Part shown: positions 56,303 to 64,000 of the stretch, in pieces
Layout: each line of letters opens with the position of its first letter
Position numbering within the stretch: the stretch's first letter is position 1
Assembly (NCBI GenBank): GCA_024692105.1
Contig: JAILMZ010000008.1
Span: 1-64,000, forward strand
From: Saccharofermentans sp.
Lineage (GTDB): Bacteria > Bacillota_A > Clostridia > Saccharofermentanales > Saccharofermentanaceae
Direction: 5' to 3'
DNA: 64,000 bases
Made by a program: the position numbers and the translations under genes
The notes under the pieces: model-generated
Database searches by the model: none
The model's input: only the letters and a program-made list of their open reading frames with translations
Told to the model about the DNA's origin: nothing

Positions 56303-57142
56303 TTACAATTCCTTTATGAAGCTCGATACCAGTGCACACATCTTATCAGATGCCTGATTTGCGACTTCAAGCACTTCCTCACCCGACAACTTGCCGGGTC
56401 TTATTCCTGCTGCCATATTCGTTACACATGAAAGGGCTGCGATCCTCATTCCCATATGGCTCGCAATGATAGCCTCGGGAACGGTGGACATTCCTACACA
56501 GTTGGCACCCATGCCCCTTAATGCCCTTATCTCTGCCGGAGTCTCATACTGAGGACCTCTTGTATAAGCATAGATGCCTCTTTTGAGCTTGATACCAAGA
56601 TTATCGGCACACTTTGTCATGAGTTCCATATACTCTCTGTCGTATACAAAACTCTGATCAGGGAACCTGGGACCGAATTCATCAATATTTGTTCCTCTTA
56701 AGACAGGAACAACAAGGAACGAGATATGATCTTCGATAAGGACCAGTTCCGGAGGAACAAAATCCTCTCCTATTCCGCCTGCGGCATTGGTGAGGACCAG
56801 TGTCTCGACTCCGAGCCTTCCCATAACTCTTACATAGAACGTAATGTCATCGGGATCATAGCCCTCATAATAGTGAAATCGTCCGCTCATCATGAAGACC
56901 AGTTTGCCTGAAAGCTCGCCGATTATCAGTTTTCCCGCATGACCGGGAGCAGTGGATGACGGGAATCCGGGGATATCAGAATACTTGATCTCCGAAGATT
57001 CATCACAAAGATCAGCCAAAGGACCGATACCGGAACCTAAGACTATGCAGATCTTCGGGATCTCACAGCCTCCGAGATGCTGCTTGATATACTCGCAGGC
57101 AGTGTCAACTTTGTTCAGAAATCCGTTAGCATCTGTGATCAT
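56303..57142 (-). CDS. punA: Purine-nucleoside phosphorylase
   Basis: A 279-residue trimeric-type phosphorylase that releases free purine bases from guanosine, inosine and possibly adenosine. GSGIGPLADL, GRFHYYEGYD, TNAAGG and GMSTVPEAIIASH cover the phosphate and purine sites. Genes secA and ahcY flank it at 1 and 10 bases. Role: purine salvage in line with the methyl cycle (inference). Confidence 0.95.
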   Translation of the reverse strand: MITDANGFLNKVDTACEYIKQHLGGCEIPKICIVLGSGIGPLADLCDESSEIKYSDIPGFPSSTAPGHAGKLIIGELSGKLVFMMSGRFHYYEGYDPDDITFYVRVMGRLGVETLVLTNAAGGIGEDFVPPELVLIEDHISFLVVPVLRGTNIDEFGPRFPDQSFVYDREYMELMTKCADNLGIKLKRGIYAYTRGPQYETPAEIRALRGMGANCVGMSTVPEAIIASHMGMRIAALSCVTNMAAGIRPGKLSGEEVLEVANQASDKMCALVSSFIKEL

Positions 57143-57143
57143 A

Positions 57144-59918
57144 TTATTTCTTTCCGCAACAATCCTTATACTTCTTACCGGAACCGCAGGGACAAGGATC
57201 GTTTCTTCCTACTTTGGAAGAATCTCTCTTGACGGGCTGAGCCGGCTTATCGTTACCTGTAGAACCCTGAATAGGCTTTGCAGCTGCCAGCGGAGTAACA
57301 CTTGCATGAGACTCGCTTGTAGCCTTCACTGTCTCTTTGGCCTGGACCTGCTTATCCTGTGAGAAATTTGCTCTCATGATGAACTTGACAGCGTCATTCT
57401 GGATAGCCTCGTTCATCTCTTCGAACATTGCAGAACCTTCGAGCTTATACTCGACAACAGGATCGTGCTGACCGACGCTTCTCATCCTGATGGACTGAGA
57501 AAGCTGATCGAGAGCATCGATATGATCCATCCACTTGAGATCGACAGTCCTGAGAAGGATCTGTCTTTCTGCCTGACGGAATACCTCTGTAGTGATCTCT
57601 TCTTCCTTAGCTGCAAGAGCGTTCTTCGCATCTTCTGCAAGAGTTTCTGCAACTTCATCGGAAGAACCGATCTCCTGGGAATCATCCTTGATCTTCAATA
57701 CTGTCGGAAGTTCGCCGAATACATCATCGAGCTTCATACCGAGCGCATATCTCTCGGAATTGGAGATCACTCCGTCGAGAGCAAAGTCTTCAACGAGTCT
57801 TTCTGCGACCTTATCGATCATGCCGAGGAAGATGTTATGGACGTCTTCACCGTCGATGATTCTTCTTCTCTGCTCATATGTGATGGTTCTCTGGATATTG
57901 TTAACGTCATCGTATTCGAGGACATTCTTTCTTGCGCCGAAATGCATAGCCTCGAGCTTCTTCTGTGAGCTGTCGATGAGCTTTCCGATAGTCCGTGTGG
58001 AGATCTCCATGGTATCATCGAGACCGAAGCTGTCTGCAATTGCGGTAACCTTGTCGCCGCCGAAGATCCTGAGAAGGTCATCTTCAAGAGACAGGAAGAA
58101 CTTGGATCTTCCGGGGTCACCCTGACGTCCGGAACGTCCCTTGAGCTGGTTGTCGATACGTCTTGATTCATGACGCTCTGTACCAACGATGAAAAGACCT
58201 CCGAGGTTTCTTACCTCTTCTGCTTCAGGAGCAAGTTCTTCCTTGAACTTACTCTCGAGATCGGAGAATCTCTTTCTTGCTTCAAGAACGAGTTCATCAT
58301 CAGTATCGTTATGTGCAGTGGAAGCATCGATGAGCTCATCGGTATAACCGAGTTTTCTCATCTCCTGGAGTGCGAGGAACTCTGCGTTACCGCCTAAGAT
58401 GATATCGGTACCACGTCCTGCCATGTTCGTAGCGATTGTAACTGCACCCTTACGGCCTGCCTGCGCAACGATCTCAGCCTCGCGCATATGGTTCTTAGCG
58501 TTGAGGACGTTGTGCTTGATTCCGTATTTCGAGAAGATCCTTGATAAGAGCTCTGACTTATCGACATTAACTGTACCTACAAGTACAGGCTGACCTTTAT
58601 CGTGAGCCTCCTTAACGGCTTTGAGCACTGCCGTGTACTTACCGTTCTCTGTCTTAAATACGGCATCAATATCATCCACACGGACAACATCCTTATTCGT
58701 GGGAATCTGGATAACGTCGAGGTTATAGATCTGTCTGAACTCGGCTTCCTCTGTATAAGCTGTACCGGTCATTCCGGAGAGTTTTTTATACATTCTGAAG
58801 AAGTTCTGGAAAGTGATCGTAGCCAGTGTCTTGTTCTCGCTTGCTACCTTAACGCCTTCCTTTGCTTCGATAGCCTGGTGAAGACCGTCGCTGTAACGGC
58901 GTCCAGGCATAAGACGGCCGGTAAAGTCATCAACGATGATTACTTCGCCGTCCTGAACGATATACTGCTGATCCTTCTTGAAGTTGCCGTTAGCCTTAAG
59001 GGCGTTGTTGATGTAATGCTGCAGATCGAAGTTGTCCGGATCAGACAGGTTCTGGATACCGAAATACTTCTCTGCCTTTGCGATACCGTTAGCAGTAAGC
59101 ACGGAAGTCTTAGCCTTCTCATCTACAACGTAGTCGGAATCGCCTACGATATCGTCCATATCGACCTTATCGTCTGTCTCGACTACAACATAAGGCTTCA
59201 GTGTCTTAACGAGCGCATCCGCCTTAACATACAGATCGGAAGACTCGACGCCTCTGCCTGAGATGATGAGCGGTGTTCTAGCTTCGTCGATAAGGATCGA
59301 GTCGACCTCGTCGACGATGGCATAGTTAAGATCACGCTGAGCAATACGCTCTTTGCTTATAACCATGTTGTCACGCAGATAATCGAAGCCGAACTCGTTG
59401 TTTGTTCCGTATACGATGTCGCGTGAATACATATCCTTTCTCTGATTGTTAGGGATATCGTGGATGATAAGTCCTACGGTCATGCCGAGGTAGCGGTATA
59501 CCTTACCCATCCATTCGGAGTCACGCTTTGCGAGGTAATCGTTTACCGTTACGACATGAACACCGTTGCCTGTAAGAGCATTGAGGTAAACCGGCATCGT
59601 AGCAACGAGCGTCTTACCTTCACCTGTCTTCATCTCGGCTATTCTTCCCTGGTGCAGGATGATACCGCCGATAACCTGAACCTTATAAGGCTTCATGCCG
59701 AGAACTCTCCAGGCTGCCTCTCTTACCGTAGCGAATGCTTCGGGAAGGATAGAATCAAGTGTCTCGCCTGCCGCGAGCCTGTCCTTGAATTCCTGTGTCT
59801 TACCTATCAGTTCCTGATCTGTGAGCTTGGAGTATGACTCTTCAAGAGACATAACCTTGTCGACAGTAGATCTGATCCTCTTAAGTTCCTTCTCACTGTG
59901 TGTTGGAAATAAACCCAT
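57144..59918 (-). CDS. secA: Preprotein translocase ATPase SecA
   Basis: A 924-residue motor that drives Sec export. Walker A MKTGEGKT, DEVDSILIDEA (Walker B/DEAD), GTAYTE, GRGTDI and the C-terminal zinc motif CPCGSGKKYKDCCG, which binds SecB or ribosomes. It starts 5 bases after the YerC-type gene. Location next to a transcription factor of the YerC group is unusual. Confidence 0.98.
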   Translation of the reverse strand: MGLFPTHSEKELKRIRSTVDKVMSLEESYSKLTDQELIGKTQEFKDRLAAGETLDSILPEAFATVREAAWRVLGMKPYKVQVIGGIILHQGRIAEMKTGEGKTLVATMPVYLNALTGNGVHVVTVNDYLAKRDSEWMGKVYRYLGMTVGLIIHDIPNNQRKDMYSRDIVYGTNNEFGFDYLRDNMVISKERIAQRDLNYAIVDEVDSILIDEARTPLIISGRGVESSDLYVKADALVKTLKPYVVVETDDKVDMDDIVGDSDYVVDEKAKTSVLTANGIAKAEKYFGIQNLSDPDNFDLQHYINNALKANGNFKKDQQYIVQDGEVIIVDDFTGRLMPGRRYSDGLHQAIEAKEGVKVASENKTLATITFQNFFRMYKKLSGMTGTAYTEEAEFRQIYNLDVIQIPTNKDVVRVDDIDAVFKTENGKYTAVLKAVKEAHDKGQPVLVGTVNVDKSELLSRIFSKYGIKHNVLNAKNHMREAEIVAQAGRKGAVTIATNMAGRGTDIILGGNAEFLALQEMRKLGYTDELIDASTAHNDTDDELVLEARKRFSDLESKFKEELAPEAEEVRNLGGLFIVGTERHESRRIDNQLKGRSGRQGDPGRSKFFLSLEDDLLRIFGGDKVTAIADSFGLDDTMEISTRTIGKLIDSSQKKLEAMHFGARKNVLEYDDVNNIQRTITYEQRRRIIDGEDVHNIFLGMIDKVAERLVEDFALDGVISNSERYALGMKLDDVFGELPTVLKIKDDSQEIGSSDEVAETLAEDAKNALAAKEEEITTEVFRQAERQILLRTVDLKWMDHIDALDQLSQSIRMRSVGQHDPVVEYKLEGSAMFEEMNEAIQNDAVKFIMRANFSQDKQVQAKETVKATSESHASVTPLAAAKPIQGSTGNDKPAQPVKRDSSKVGRNDPCPCGSGKKYKDCCGKK

Positions 59919-59923
59919 CGATA

Positions 59924-60370
59924 TTACTCCTTAATCTTTTTCTTATTCTTCTCATCATTGGCCTTGAGCCTGTCAAGTGCCGTTCTGTAACCGCCTTCCG
60001 GATTGACATAGCAGTTCTTGACTCTCGATATGGTCGTCGAACTGACTTTGGTAGAGGCTCGTGATTTGCCTTTTGTCCTTCCGCACCTGCGTTTACCGCT
60101 GTCTTCAGAAGACTCCGTATCGTTGCCGATGTCCTCGGTCTCCTTCGGCGACAGCTCTTTGATTATCTCTTCGTAACTCTTGTTCTGTTCGAACCTTCGA
60201 ACGATCTGCCATCTGTGAAGGAAAGAGTGAAGTTCGTTGACCGAGCAAAGATCCCTGAAGAACTTATTCATCTCTTCAGGAGTATTCATGGTAAGAATAG
60301 CTTCGTACAGGTCTGTAAGTTCTACGATCTCTTCGTCACTGAAAGACGGCGCATCATTCTTATCTATCAT
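59924..60370 (-). CDS. YerC/YecD (TrpR-like) family protein with an insertion in the helix-turn-helix
   Basis: A 148-residue protein. The YerC signature is present in two parts: a helical N-terminal half (FFRDLCSVNELHSFLHRW, KSYEEI near residues 38-70) and the recognition part TTISRVKNCYVNPEGGYR (about 113-129). Between them, about 35 hydrophilic residues (75-107, Glu, Ser, Lys, Arg-rich) replace the short turn seen in normal ~100-residue members. ATG 60370 is chosen; a GTG one codon earlier is possible. It is probably a DNA-binding regulator. The gene precedes secA by 5 bases. Confidence 0.8.
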   Translation of the reverse strand: MIDKNDAPSFSDEEIVELTDLYEAILTMNTPEEMNKFFRDLCSVNELHSFLHRWQIVRRFEQNKSYEEIIKELSPKETEDIGNDTESSEDSGKRRCGRTKGKSRASTKVSSTTISRVKNCYVNPEGGYRTALDRLKANDEKNKKKIKE

Positions 60371-60391
60371 CACATCACCACACTGCTACGA

Positions 60392-60625
60392 TCAATTCAC
60401 CGCATTGCTGACGAAATTGAACAGCACGTTGGCGTATCCGAGATAAATCAATACAGCGGCAGTAGTAATGAGCAGCACAATAAGTATCGCAATGAGGCAT
60501 CTGAAAAAGAAGAGATCCTTTTTGGCTTTCCTCAAAGTATCTCCGATCGACAGAGCTGAATTCTTGTCGGTAAGTATTGCCGAATTAGCAAGTTCGGGGC
60601 GTCTTACCTGATTATTGTGTTTCAC
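60392..60625 (-). CDS. Small single-pass membrane protein
   Basis: A 77-residue hypothetical protein: a polar N-terminal half with KAKKDLFFF, then one transmembrane helix (about residues 42-65), and a short extracellular end. The start is a GTG with GGAGG eight bases upstream. A promoter at 60653-60681 lies just ahead, and the YerC-like gene follows after ~20 bases, making this the first gene of the secA unit. Function unknown. Confidence 0.7.
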   Translation of the reverse strand: MKHNNQVRRPELANSAILTDKNSALSIGDTLRKAKKDLFFFRCLIAILIVLLITTAAVLIYLGYANVLFNFVSNAVN

Positions 60626-60652
60626 TCAATATTCCTCCGTTATAACCGTAAT

Positions 60653-60681
60653 ATATTAACGCATTTAGTATTTTAATACAA
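60653..60681 (-). promoter_or_regulatory. Likely promoter of the small membrane protein-YerC-secA unit
   Basis: TTGTAT (60676-60681) and TAATAT (60653-60658) are 17 bases apart on the minus strand, about 28 bases before the GTG start. A short GGAAATTCC palindrome followed by T5 between it and the pseudopilin stop may be a weak terminator. Confidence 0.5.
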
Positions 60682-60709
60682 TAAAAAGGAATTTCCAAAA
60701 AAGAGCGCC

Positions 60710-61702
60710 CTATTCCGTATATTTCATGCTCGTGCCGTATTCTTCAACTGTCATGCAGATACCCTTGCTGGCGGCGTAATAACCCATTGAGTATACAGTA
60801 TTCTTGGCATTTTCGTCTGAATTTGACGGTATAACCACGACCAGGCTCTTCTGATATATCGAATCTATGGTGTATTGAGTGCCGTTTATCTTGGTGTCTG
60901 CGCCCCCAAAACCATACAGATCGTCGATATTATCCTGTACTTTCTTGATGATCTCGTCTTCAGACTGATAAGTCGGAGCCGTCAGATCTATGCTCATTAT
61001 CGATGTGGCTTTGCCGTCTTCATAAGCATCGATTACGGGAAATGTCTTCGGAAGGTTCCCTCCGTACATATCCCTGAAGTAATCTCCCCTGGTAAAATTG
61101 TCCTCGCTCCAGATGTCCGCTTCCTTTTTCTGTTCATCTGAAGCAAGCAGGAAAAGATCTCCTTTCCCGTAGACCGGGATAACATTGTAGATGCTCCTGT
61201 CGATGCGGCCTGCCAGCGTAAGGACAGAATAAGTTGTGCAGACCTCGATGATGCTCTTCTCGGTATTAACTTCAAACGTGACATTAATATCGTCAGGCAT
61301 CATGAAATCCGAGCCGCCGTTACGTCTTATATAGCCTTCCGCGATATCATTTGCCATATAGCCTCCGAGCGCACCCTCCAAGACTATGTCTTCGAGCATG
61401 TAGCCTGATGCAAAGTCGGCTCCGGTAATGAACTTGGCTATGGTACTTATGACATCAGTTCCGGTAAGCCCTTCTATCTCAATATCCGGGAAGGCATTTA
61501 CGGTCGTTGACACAACATCTGAAGCCGTGATGGCAAGCGGGCATATCATCGCTACTTTCTCACATGTCTGTTCCTGTGCCCTTCTCATAAGGATATCTGT
61601 CCTGTAGACATTGATCACACTGATGATCGCTGCCAGAAATGCTAAAACGACCGTAAAACCTATCGCAGATTCGATCGTCACTGAACCGCGTTTATTATTC
61701 AT
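60710..61702 (-). CDS. TadE-like pseudopilin or surface protein
   Basis: A 330-residue protein with the TadE/TadG-type N-terminus: short basic leader, then SVTIESAIGFTVVLAFLAA (hydrophobic helix with a Glu in TIESA) and a large soluble domain. Related proteins are minor components of Tad-type pili or are exported to the envelope. No TadA, TadB/C or CpaB genes are in the window. It overlaps the DUF5702-like gene by 4 bases (ATGA). The large C-terminal region is unassigned. Confidence 0.75.
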   Translation of the reverse strand: MNNKRGSVTIESAIGFTVVLAFLAAIISVINVYRTDILMRRAQEQTCEKVAMICPLAITASDVVSTTVNAFPDIEIEGLTGTDVISTIAKFITGADFASGYMLEDIVLEGALGGYMANDIAEGYIRRNGGSDFMMPDDINVTFEVNTEKSIIEVCTTYSVLTLAGRIDRSIYNVIPVYGKGDLFLLASDEQKKEADIWSEDNFTRGDYFRDMYGGNLPKTFPVIDAYEDGKATSIMSIDLTAPTYQSEDEIIKKVQDNIDDLYGFGGADTKINGTQYTIDSIYQKSLVVVIPSNSDENAKNTVYSMGYYAASKGICMTVEEYGTSMKYTE

Positions 61703-63078
61703 GTGAAACCTCCCTGTTCATACATCTGGTATATCTTCTCCTGCGAGTATTCCTGTCCTCTGTACACGCCAGAAGCGCCCACTCCCGTATAGAGTTCTCC
61801 GTAATCTCTTTTGAGGACTTCTATCATCCTGCCGAGCATATTGTCATCGCTTACAAGACACATAAGAAGGAACAGGAAATCCCTGTAACCCACATACACA
61901 AGCTCCATTCCTTCATAACTGACGAGGGCGAAAGTCTCCCCGTTAAGCACATCTATGAGACCTTTGACGCTCTCTGCCGCGCTCTTGATGAGTATCATTA
62001 CTGTAGTCAGGATCTCCGGATCTATGATCACCACGCCGCCGGAAATGGCAAGAACTATGGTCGATATAACCGCAGATATGCCCGTCAGAGCCGCTTCCAG
62101 TTCGGGATCCGCGAAGTTTTCCACTGCACGCATTACAAACAATACAGCGAAAACAAGACACGACACCTCTGCAACACCTACCCTGCCGTCAAGACCGGTC
62201 AGAATGTATTCAGCATCAAGATAATTCTCTCCGTGTATATCAGAGTATTTTGTTCCGTTGATGGAACAATCGAAGTCATTGGACAGGACGCAGTCGAAGT
62301 TATTGGCTGCGTAGAAGGCACATGCAGGGTGAAATGCCGCAGTCATTACAGCATCGGTTACTCCGTATTGGACATCGATAAGCATGTCGAGACCGTCCAC
62401 AAGACAGCTGATATCCGTCAGTTCAATCCCGATATCAAGATCTTCAAGGTCATTATCGGCCTCATCTATGGATTTCTTGAATTCAGCAAAATCGATCATC
62501 TCCTGCCGGTAATCTTCGGAAGCAATGCTCTCATCGCTTTGCACTGCTTCATCAAACCATTCCGCTATTGTGGAAGCGCCGGACAGGAGTTCTTCAAGAT
62601 ACTTGGCGGCATCACTTGAAGTAAACTGCCGCAGCATCTCTAAGATATCCCCGACTCCGGCTTCGTCAAGGAGACCTTCCACCTGCACAAAAGCCTTCTC
62701 GAACCAGATACCGCCTGCACGGTTGGCATAGTAGACGGATATGGCTGCTTTTAGATCTTCCATGCTGAGTGCCTTTACTCCGTACACCTCAATATCGGAA
62801 TCTACGGTATATCCATGTGTGGATATAGCCTTTTGGAAAACCTCATCATCAACGTCATTGAGCGTTACCGCATAGATCCCGTATGTATCGAACAATTGCC
62901 TGTCATACTCAGCCAGGATAGTCTCAACTTCTGCTCTCAGAGCGCTGCTGTACGCCAGCCTGTAGTCCAGGTCCCAAATGAACATAACGAAAGTGCATTC
63001 TATAAGGATCAGGGCTGACAGGATTATGGCCAGAAACAGCGTCATCGTACCTTTCTTATTACTCTTCACTGTCTTCAT
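61699..63078 (-). CDS. DUF5702-like membrane-anchored protein of Tad-type loci
   Basis: A 459-residue protein whose N-terminus has basic residues, a hydrophobic helix (TLFLAIILSALILIECTF) and an AEVETILAEYDRQLFDTYGIYA segment, as in DUF5702 proteins found in clostridial Tad clusters. The middle has a second hydrophobic region and the end has RDFLFLLMCLVSDDNMLGRM. The ATG at 63078 has a GGGAGG eight bases upstream, which decides the start; it overlaps the upstream small gene by 20 bases. Function unknown; probably surface appendage assembly (inference). Confidence 0.75.
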   Translation of the reverse strand: MKTVKSNKKGTMTLFLAIILSALILIECTFVMFIWDLDYRLAYSSALRAEVETILAEYDRQLFDTYGIYAVTLNDVDDEVFQKAISTHGYTVDSDIEVYGVKALSMEDLKAAISVYYANRAGGIWFEKAFVQVEGLLDEAGVGDILEMLRQFTSSDAAKYLEELLSGASTIAEWFDEAVQSDESIASEDYRQEMIDFAEFKKSIDEADNDLEDLDIGIELTDISCLVDGLDMLIDVQYGVTDAVMTAAFHPACAFYAANNFDCVLSNDFDCSINGTKYSDIHGENYLDAEYILTGLDGRVGVAEVSCLVFAVLFVMRAVENFADPELEAALTGISAVISTIVLAISGGVVIIDPEILTTVMILIKSAAESVKGLIDVLNGETFALVSYEGMELVYVGYRDFLFLLMCLVSDDNMLGRMIEVLKRDYGELYTGVGASGVYRGQEYSQEKIYQMYEQGGFT

Positions 63079-63361
63079 CGCTGCCACCTCCCGATGCAAT
63101 GGTTCCGTAGATGATCCGGTAGTTATCGGATAAACCTGACAGATAGGTACACAGTTTCTCCGGCGAAGTGTTATACGATTCATTTCCTCCGATATCGCTG
63201 CTTTCCATCAGCCCGCCATCATCAATGAAGAAACCTATTTCCTGCTGTCCTGCCTTAACATCTTCAAGACATCGCAGCGAAAGTTCTTCCGGACCGACTA
63301 TCAGGAACGTAATGAATGTGATGATCACCGTAAAGGCGATCGCTGTCTCAATAGTTGACAT
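63059..63361 (-). CDS. Short TadE-like protein
   Basis: A 100-residue protein with the same leader type: STIETAIAFTVIITFITFL, that is, a Glu-containing hydrophobic N-terminal helix, then ~60 soluble residues ending in acidic repeats (SDEDSEE). The ATG at 63361 has AGGAGG nine bases upstream; longer frames are discarded. First gene of the three-gene pseudopilin unit. The function of such short members is unclear; they could be minor pilins. Confidence 0.7.
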   Translation of the reverse strand: MSTIETAIAFTVIITFITFLIVGPEELSLRCLEDVKAGQQEIGFFIDDGGLMESSDIGGNESYNTSPEKLCTYLSGLSDNYRIIYGTIASGGGSDEDSEE

Positions 63362-63409
63362 GGTAAGCCACCTCCTTTTGAGGTTAATCTTACAATGCAT
63401 ATACCCCTT

Positions 63410-63444
63410 AAAAACCTTACAAAAACCGACAAAAACCGACAAAA
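63410..63444 (-). promoter_or_regulatory. Phased A-tracts (intrinsically curved DNA) upstream of the pseudopilin operon
   Basis: Four A-tracts of 4-5 bases start at 63410, 63421, 63431 and 63441 (plus-strand A), a period of about 10-11 bases, one helical turn. Two exact AAAAACCGAC copies are included. Such phasing bends DNA and can act as an UP-like element or binding site. No good -35/-10 pair can be assigned between this tract and the first ATG, so promoter position is open. Confidence 0.6.
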
Positions 63445-63467
63445 TAAAGACGCCCCGAAGGGCGCCT
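63445..63467 (-). terminator. Rho-independent terminator of pheT with UUCG tetraloop
   Basis: On the minus strand GGCGCCC-TTCG-GGGCGTC forms a 7-bp stem with one G-U pair and a UUCG loop, followed by TTTATTTT. It lies 41 bases past the pheT stop and before the pseudopilin operon. Confidence 0.9.
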
Positions 63468-63506
63468 TAAAACGCTTGAAATGCTTGATTTATAAGGCTT
63501 TGCGTC

Positions 63507-64000
63507 TTACTGTCTGAGCTTGGCTCCGAGCTTCGACTCGAGCTTGGCAATGATGTTATCGATATCATTCTTGATGTCATCATCAGACAGTGTCTTGTCA
63601 TCTGCCCTGAATGCCAGAGAGATGGCAACAGACTTAAGACCTTCTCCGAGCTTATCACCCGTATATACGTCGAACAGTTTAACATCACGCAGATACTTGC
63701 CGCCGGCAGACTTTGCCGTCTTGATGATGTCCGCTACCGTTACCTTGCTCTCGGTAGTAACAGCGAGGTCTCTGGAGATACCCGGGAACTTAGGCAGCTG
63801 CTTGTAGACTCTGTCCTTCTTGGAAGCTGCAACAATCTGAGGAACATAAATCTCAAATGCACATGTCTCGGAAGGTGTCTCAAATCCTGCAGCAACATCC
63901 GGATGGATAATGCCGAGCTTACCGCATGCCTTACCGTTAACGATGATGGAAGCGGTACGACCGGGATGGAATACAGGATCGTCAGTAAGAGGCTCGAAGC
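63507..64000 (-). CDS. pheT: Phenylalanyl-tRNA synthetase beta subunit (C-terminal part)
   Basis: The final 164 codons of a gene running off the window's right edge. The sequence contains HPGRTASIIVNG and the GKLGIIHP segment of the catalytic-like module, PKFPGISRDLAV and a C-terminal ferredoxin-fold anticodon-binding domain (FDX-ACB) ending in AKLRQ. It joins PheS to charge tRNA-Phe. Its stop is TAA at 63507-63509 and is followed by a strong terminator. Confidence 0.95.
   Translation of the reverse strand, partial: FEPLTDDPVFHPGRTASIIVNGKACGKLGIIHPDVAAGFETPSETCAFEIYVPQIVAASKKDRVYKQLPKFPGISRDLAVTTESKVTVADIIKTAKSAGGKYLRDVKLFDVYTGDKLGEGLKSVAISLAFRADDKTLSDDDIKNDIDNIIAKLESKLGAKLRQ

Overview
The window is a chromosomal segment from a low-to-mid GC Gram-positive anaerobe of the class Clostridia (Lachnospirales/Oscillospirales-like). 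This rests on the fused ispH-rpsA gene, the def-fmt-rsmB-rlmN-prpC-prkC-rsgA-rpe-thiN order, strong Shine-Dalgarno sites, a DUF5688 protein, a DUF5702-like protein, SpaA/VaFE surface proteins and a eukaryotic-type IleS. The genus cannot be fixed by reading alone. Almost all genes lie on the minus strand; the only plus-strand blocks are 16754-19942 and 35760-38610. I see no rRNA, tRNA, CRISPR array, insertion sequence or prophage, and no gene-free stretch above about 200 bases.

Layout. 1-3950: a very large secreted adhesin (choice-of-anchor A plus SpaA/Cna-B modules), cut by the window edge. 4112-13090: a probable long operon read from an ileS promoter, ileS > M50 protease > scpA > scpB > RpiR regulator > cmk > ispH-rpsA, closed by a strong terminator. 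13154-16655: two lipoproteins, an rRNA-type methyltransferase and a pseudouridine synthase. 16754-19942 (+): response regulator, PAS histidine kinase and RluB-type pseudouridine synthase in overlapping frames. 19998-25763: clpX > ROK glucokinase > valS > acidic-tailed membrane protein. 25874-28897: glyA > rarA > dtd. 28986-35134: aspartate aminotransferase > purB > cysteine desulfurase > thiI > AIR-synthase-like protein. 35268-38610: yraN, then divergently a degenerate GGDEF-EAL protein and an aminotransferase. 38667-44161: a DUF5688 gene and a 1500-residue VaFE/SpaA surface protein with a papain-like N-terminal domain. 44353-53320: the translation-maturation and Ser/Thr kinase cluster (def, fmt, rsmB, rlmN, prpC, prkC, rsgA, rpe, thiN). 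53409-60625: small membrane protein > YerC-like repressor > secA > punA > ahcY > acyl-CoA synthetase. 60710-63361: an isolated three-gene TadE/DUF5702 pseudopilin operon. 63507-64000: the 3' end of pheT.

How the genes work together. Most of the window is housekeeping: aminoacyl-tRNA synthesis (ileS, valS, pheT), start-methionine processing (fmt, def), rRNA modification, chromosome segregation (scpAB), protein export and turnover (secA, clpX), sulfur transfer to tRNA (cysteine desulfurase with thiI), and methyl-cycle and purine salvage (ahcY, punA). The accessory interest lies in the two giant surface proteins, the leader with a promoter-proximal terminator ahead of the DUF5688-VaFE pair, the stand-alone pseudopilin operon behind phased A-tracts, the EAL protein with a damaged metal site, and a YerC-like repressor whose helix-turn-helix is split by an insertion. 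No clear, wholly new defence or mobile system was found.
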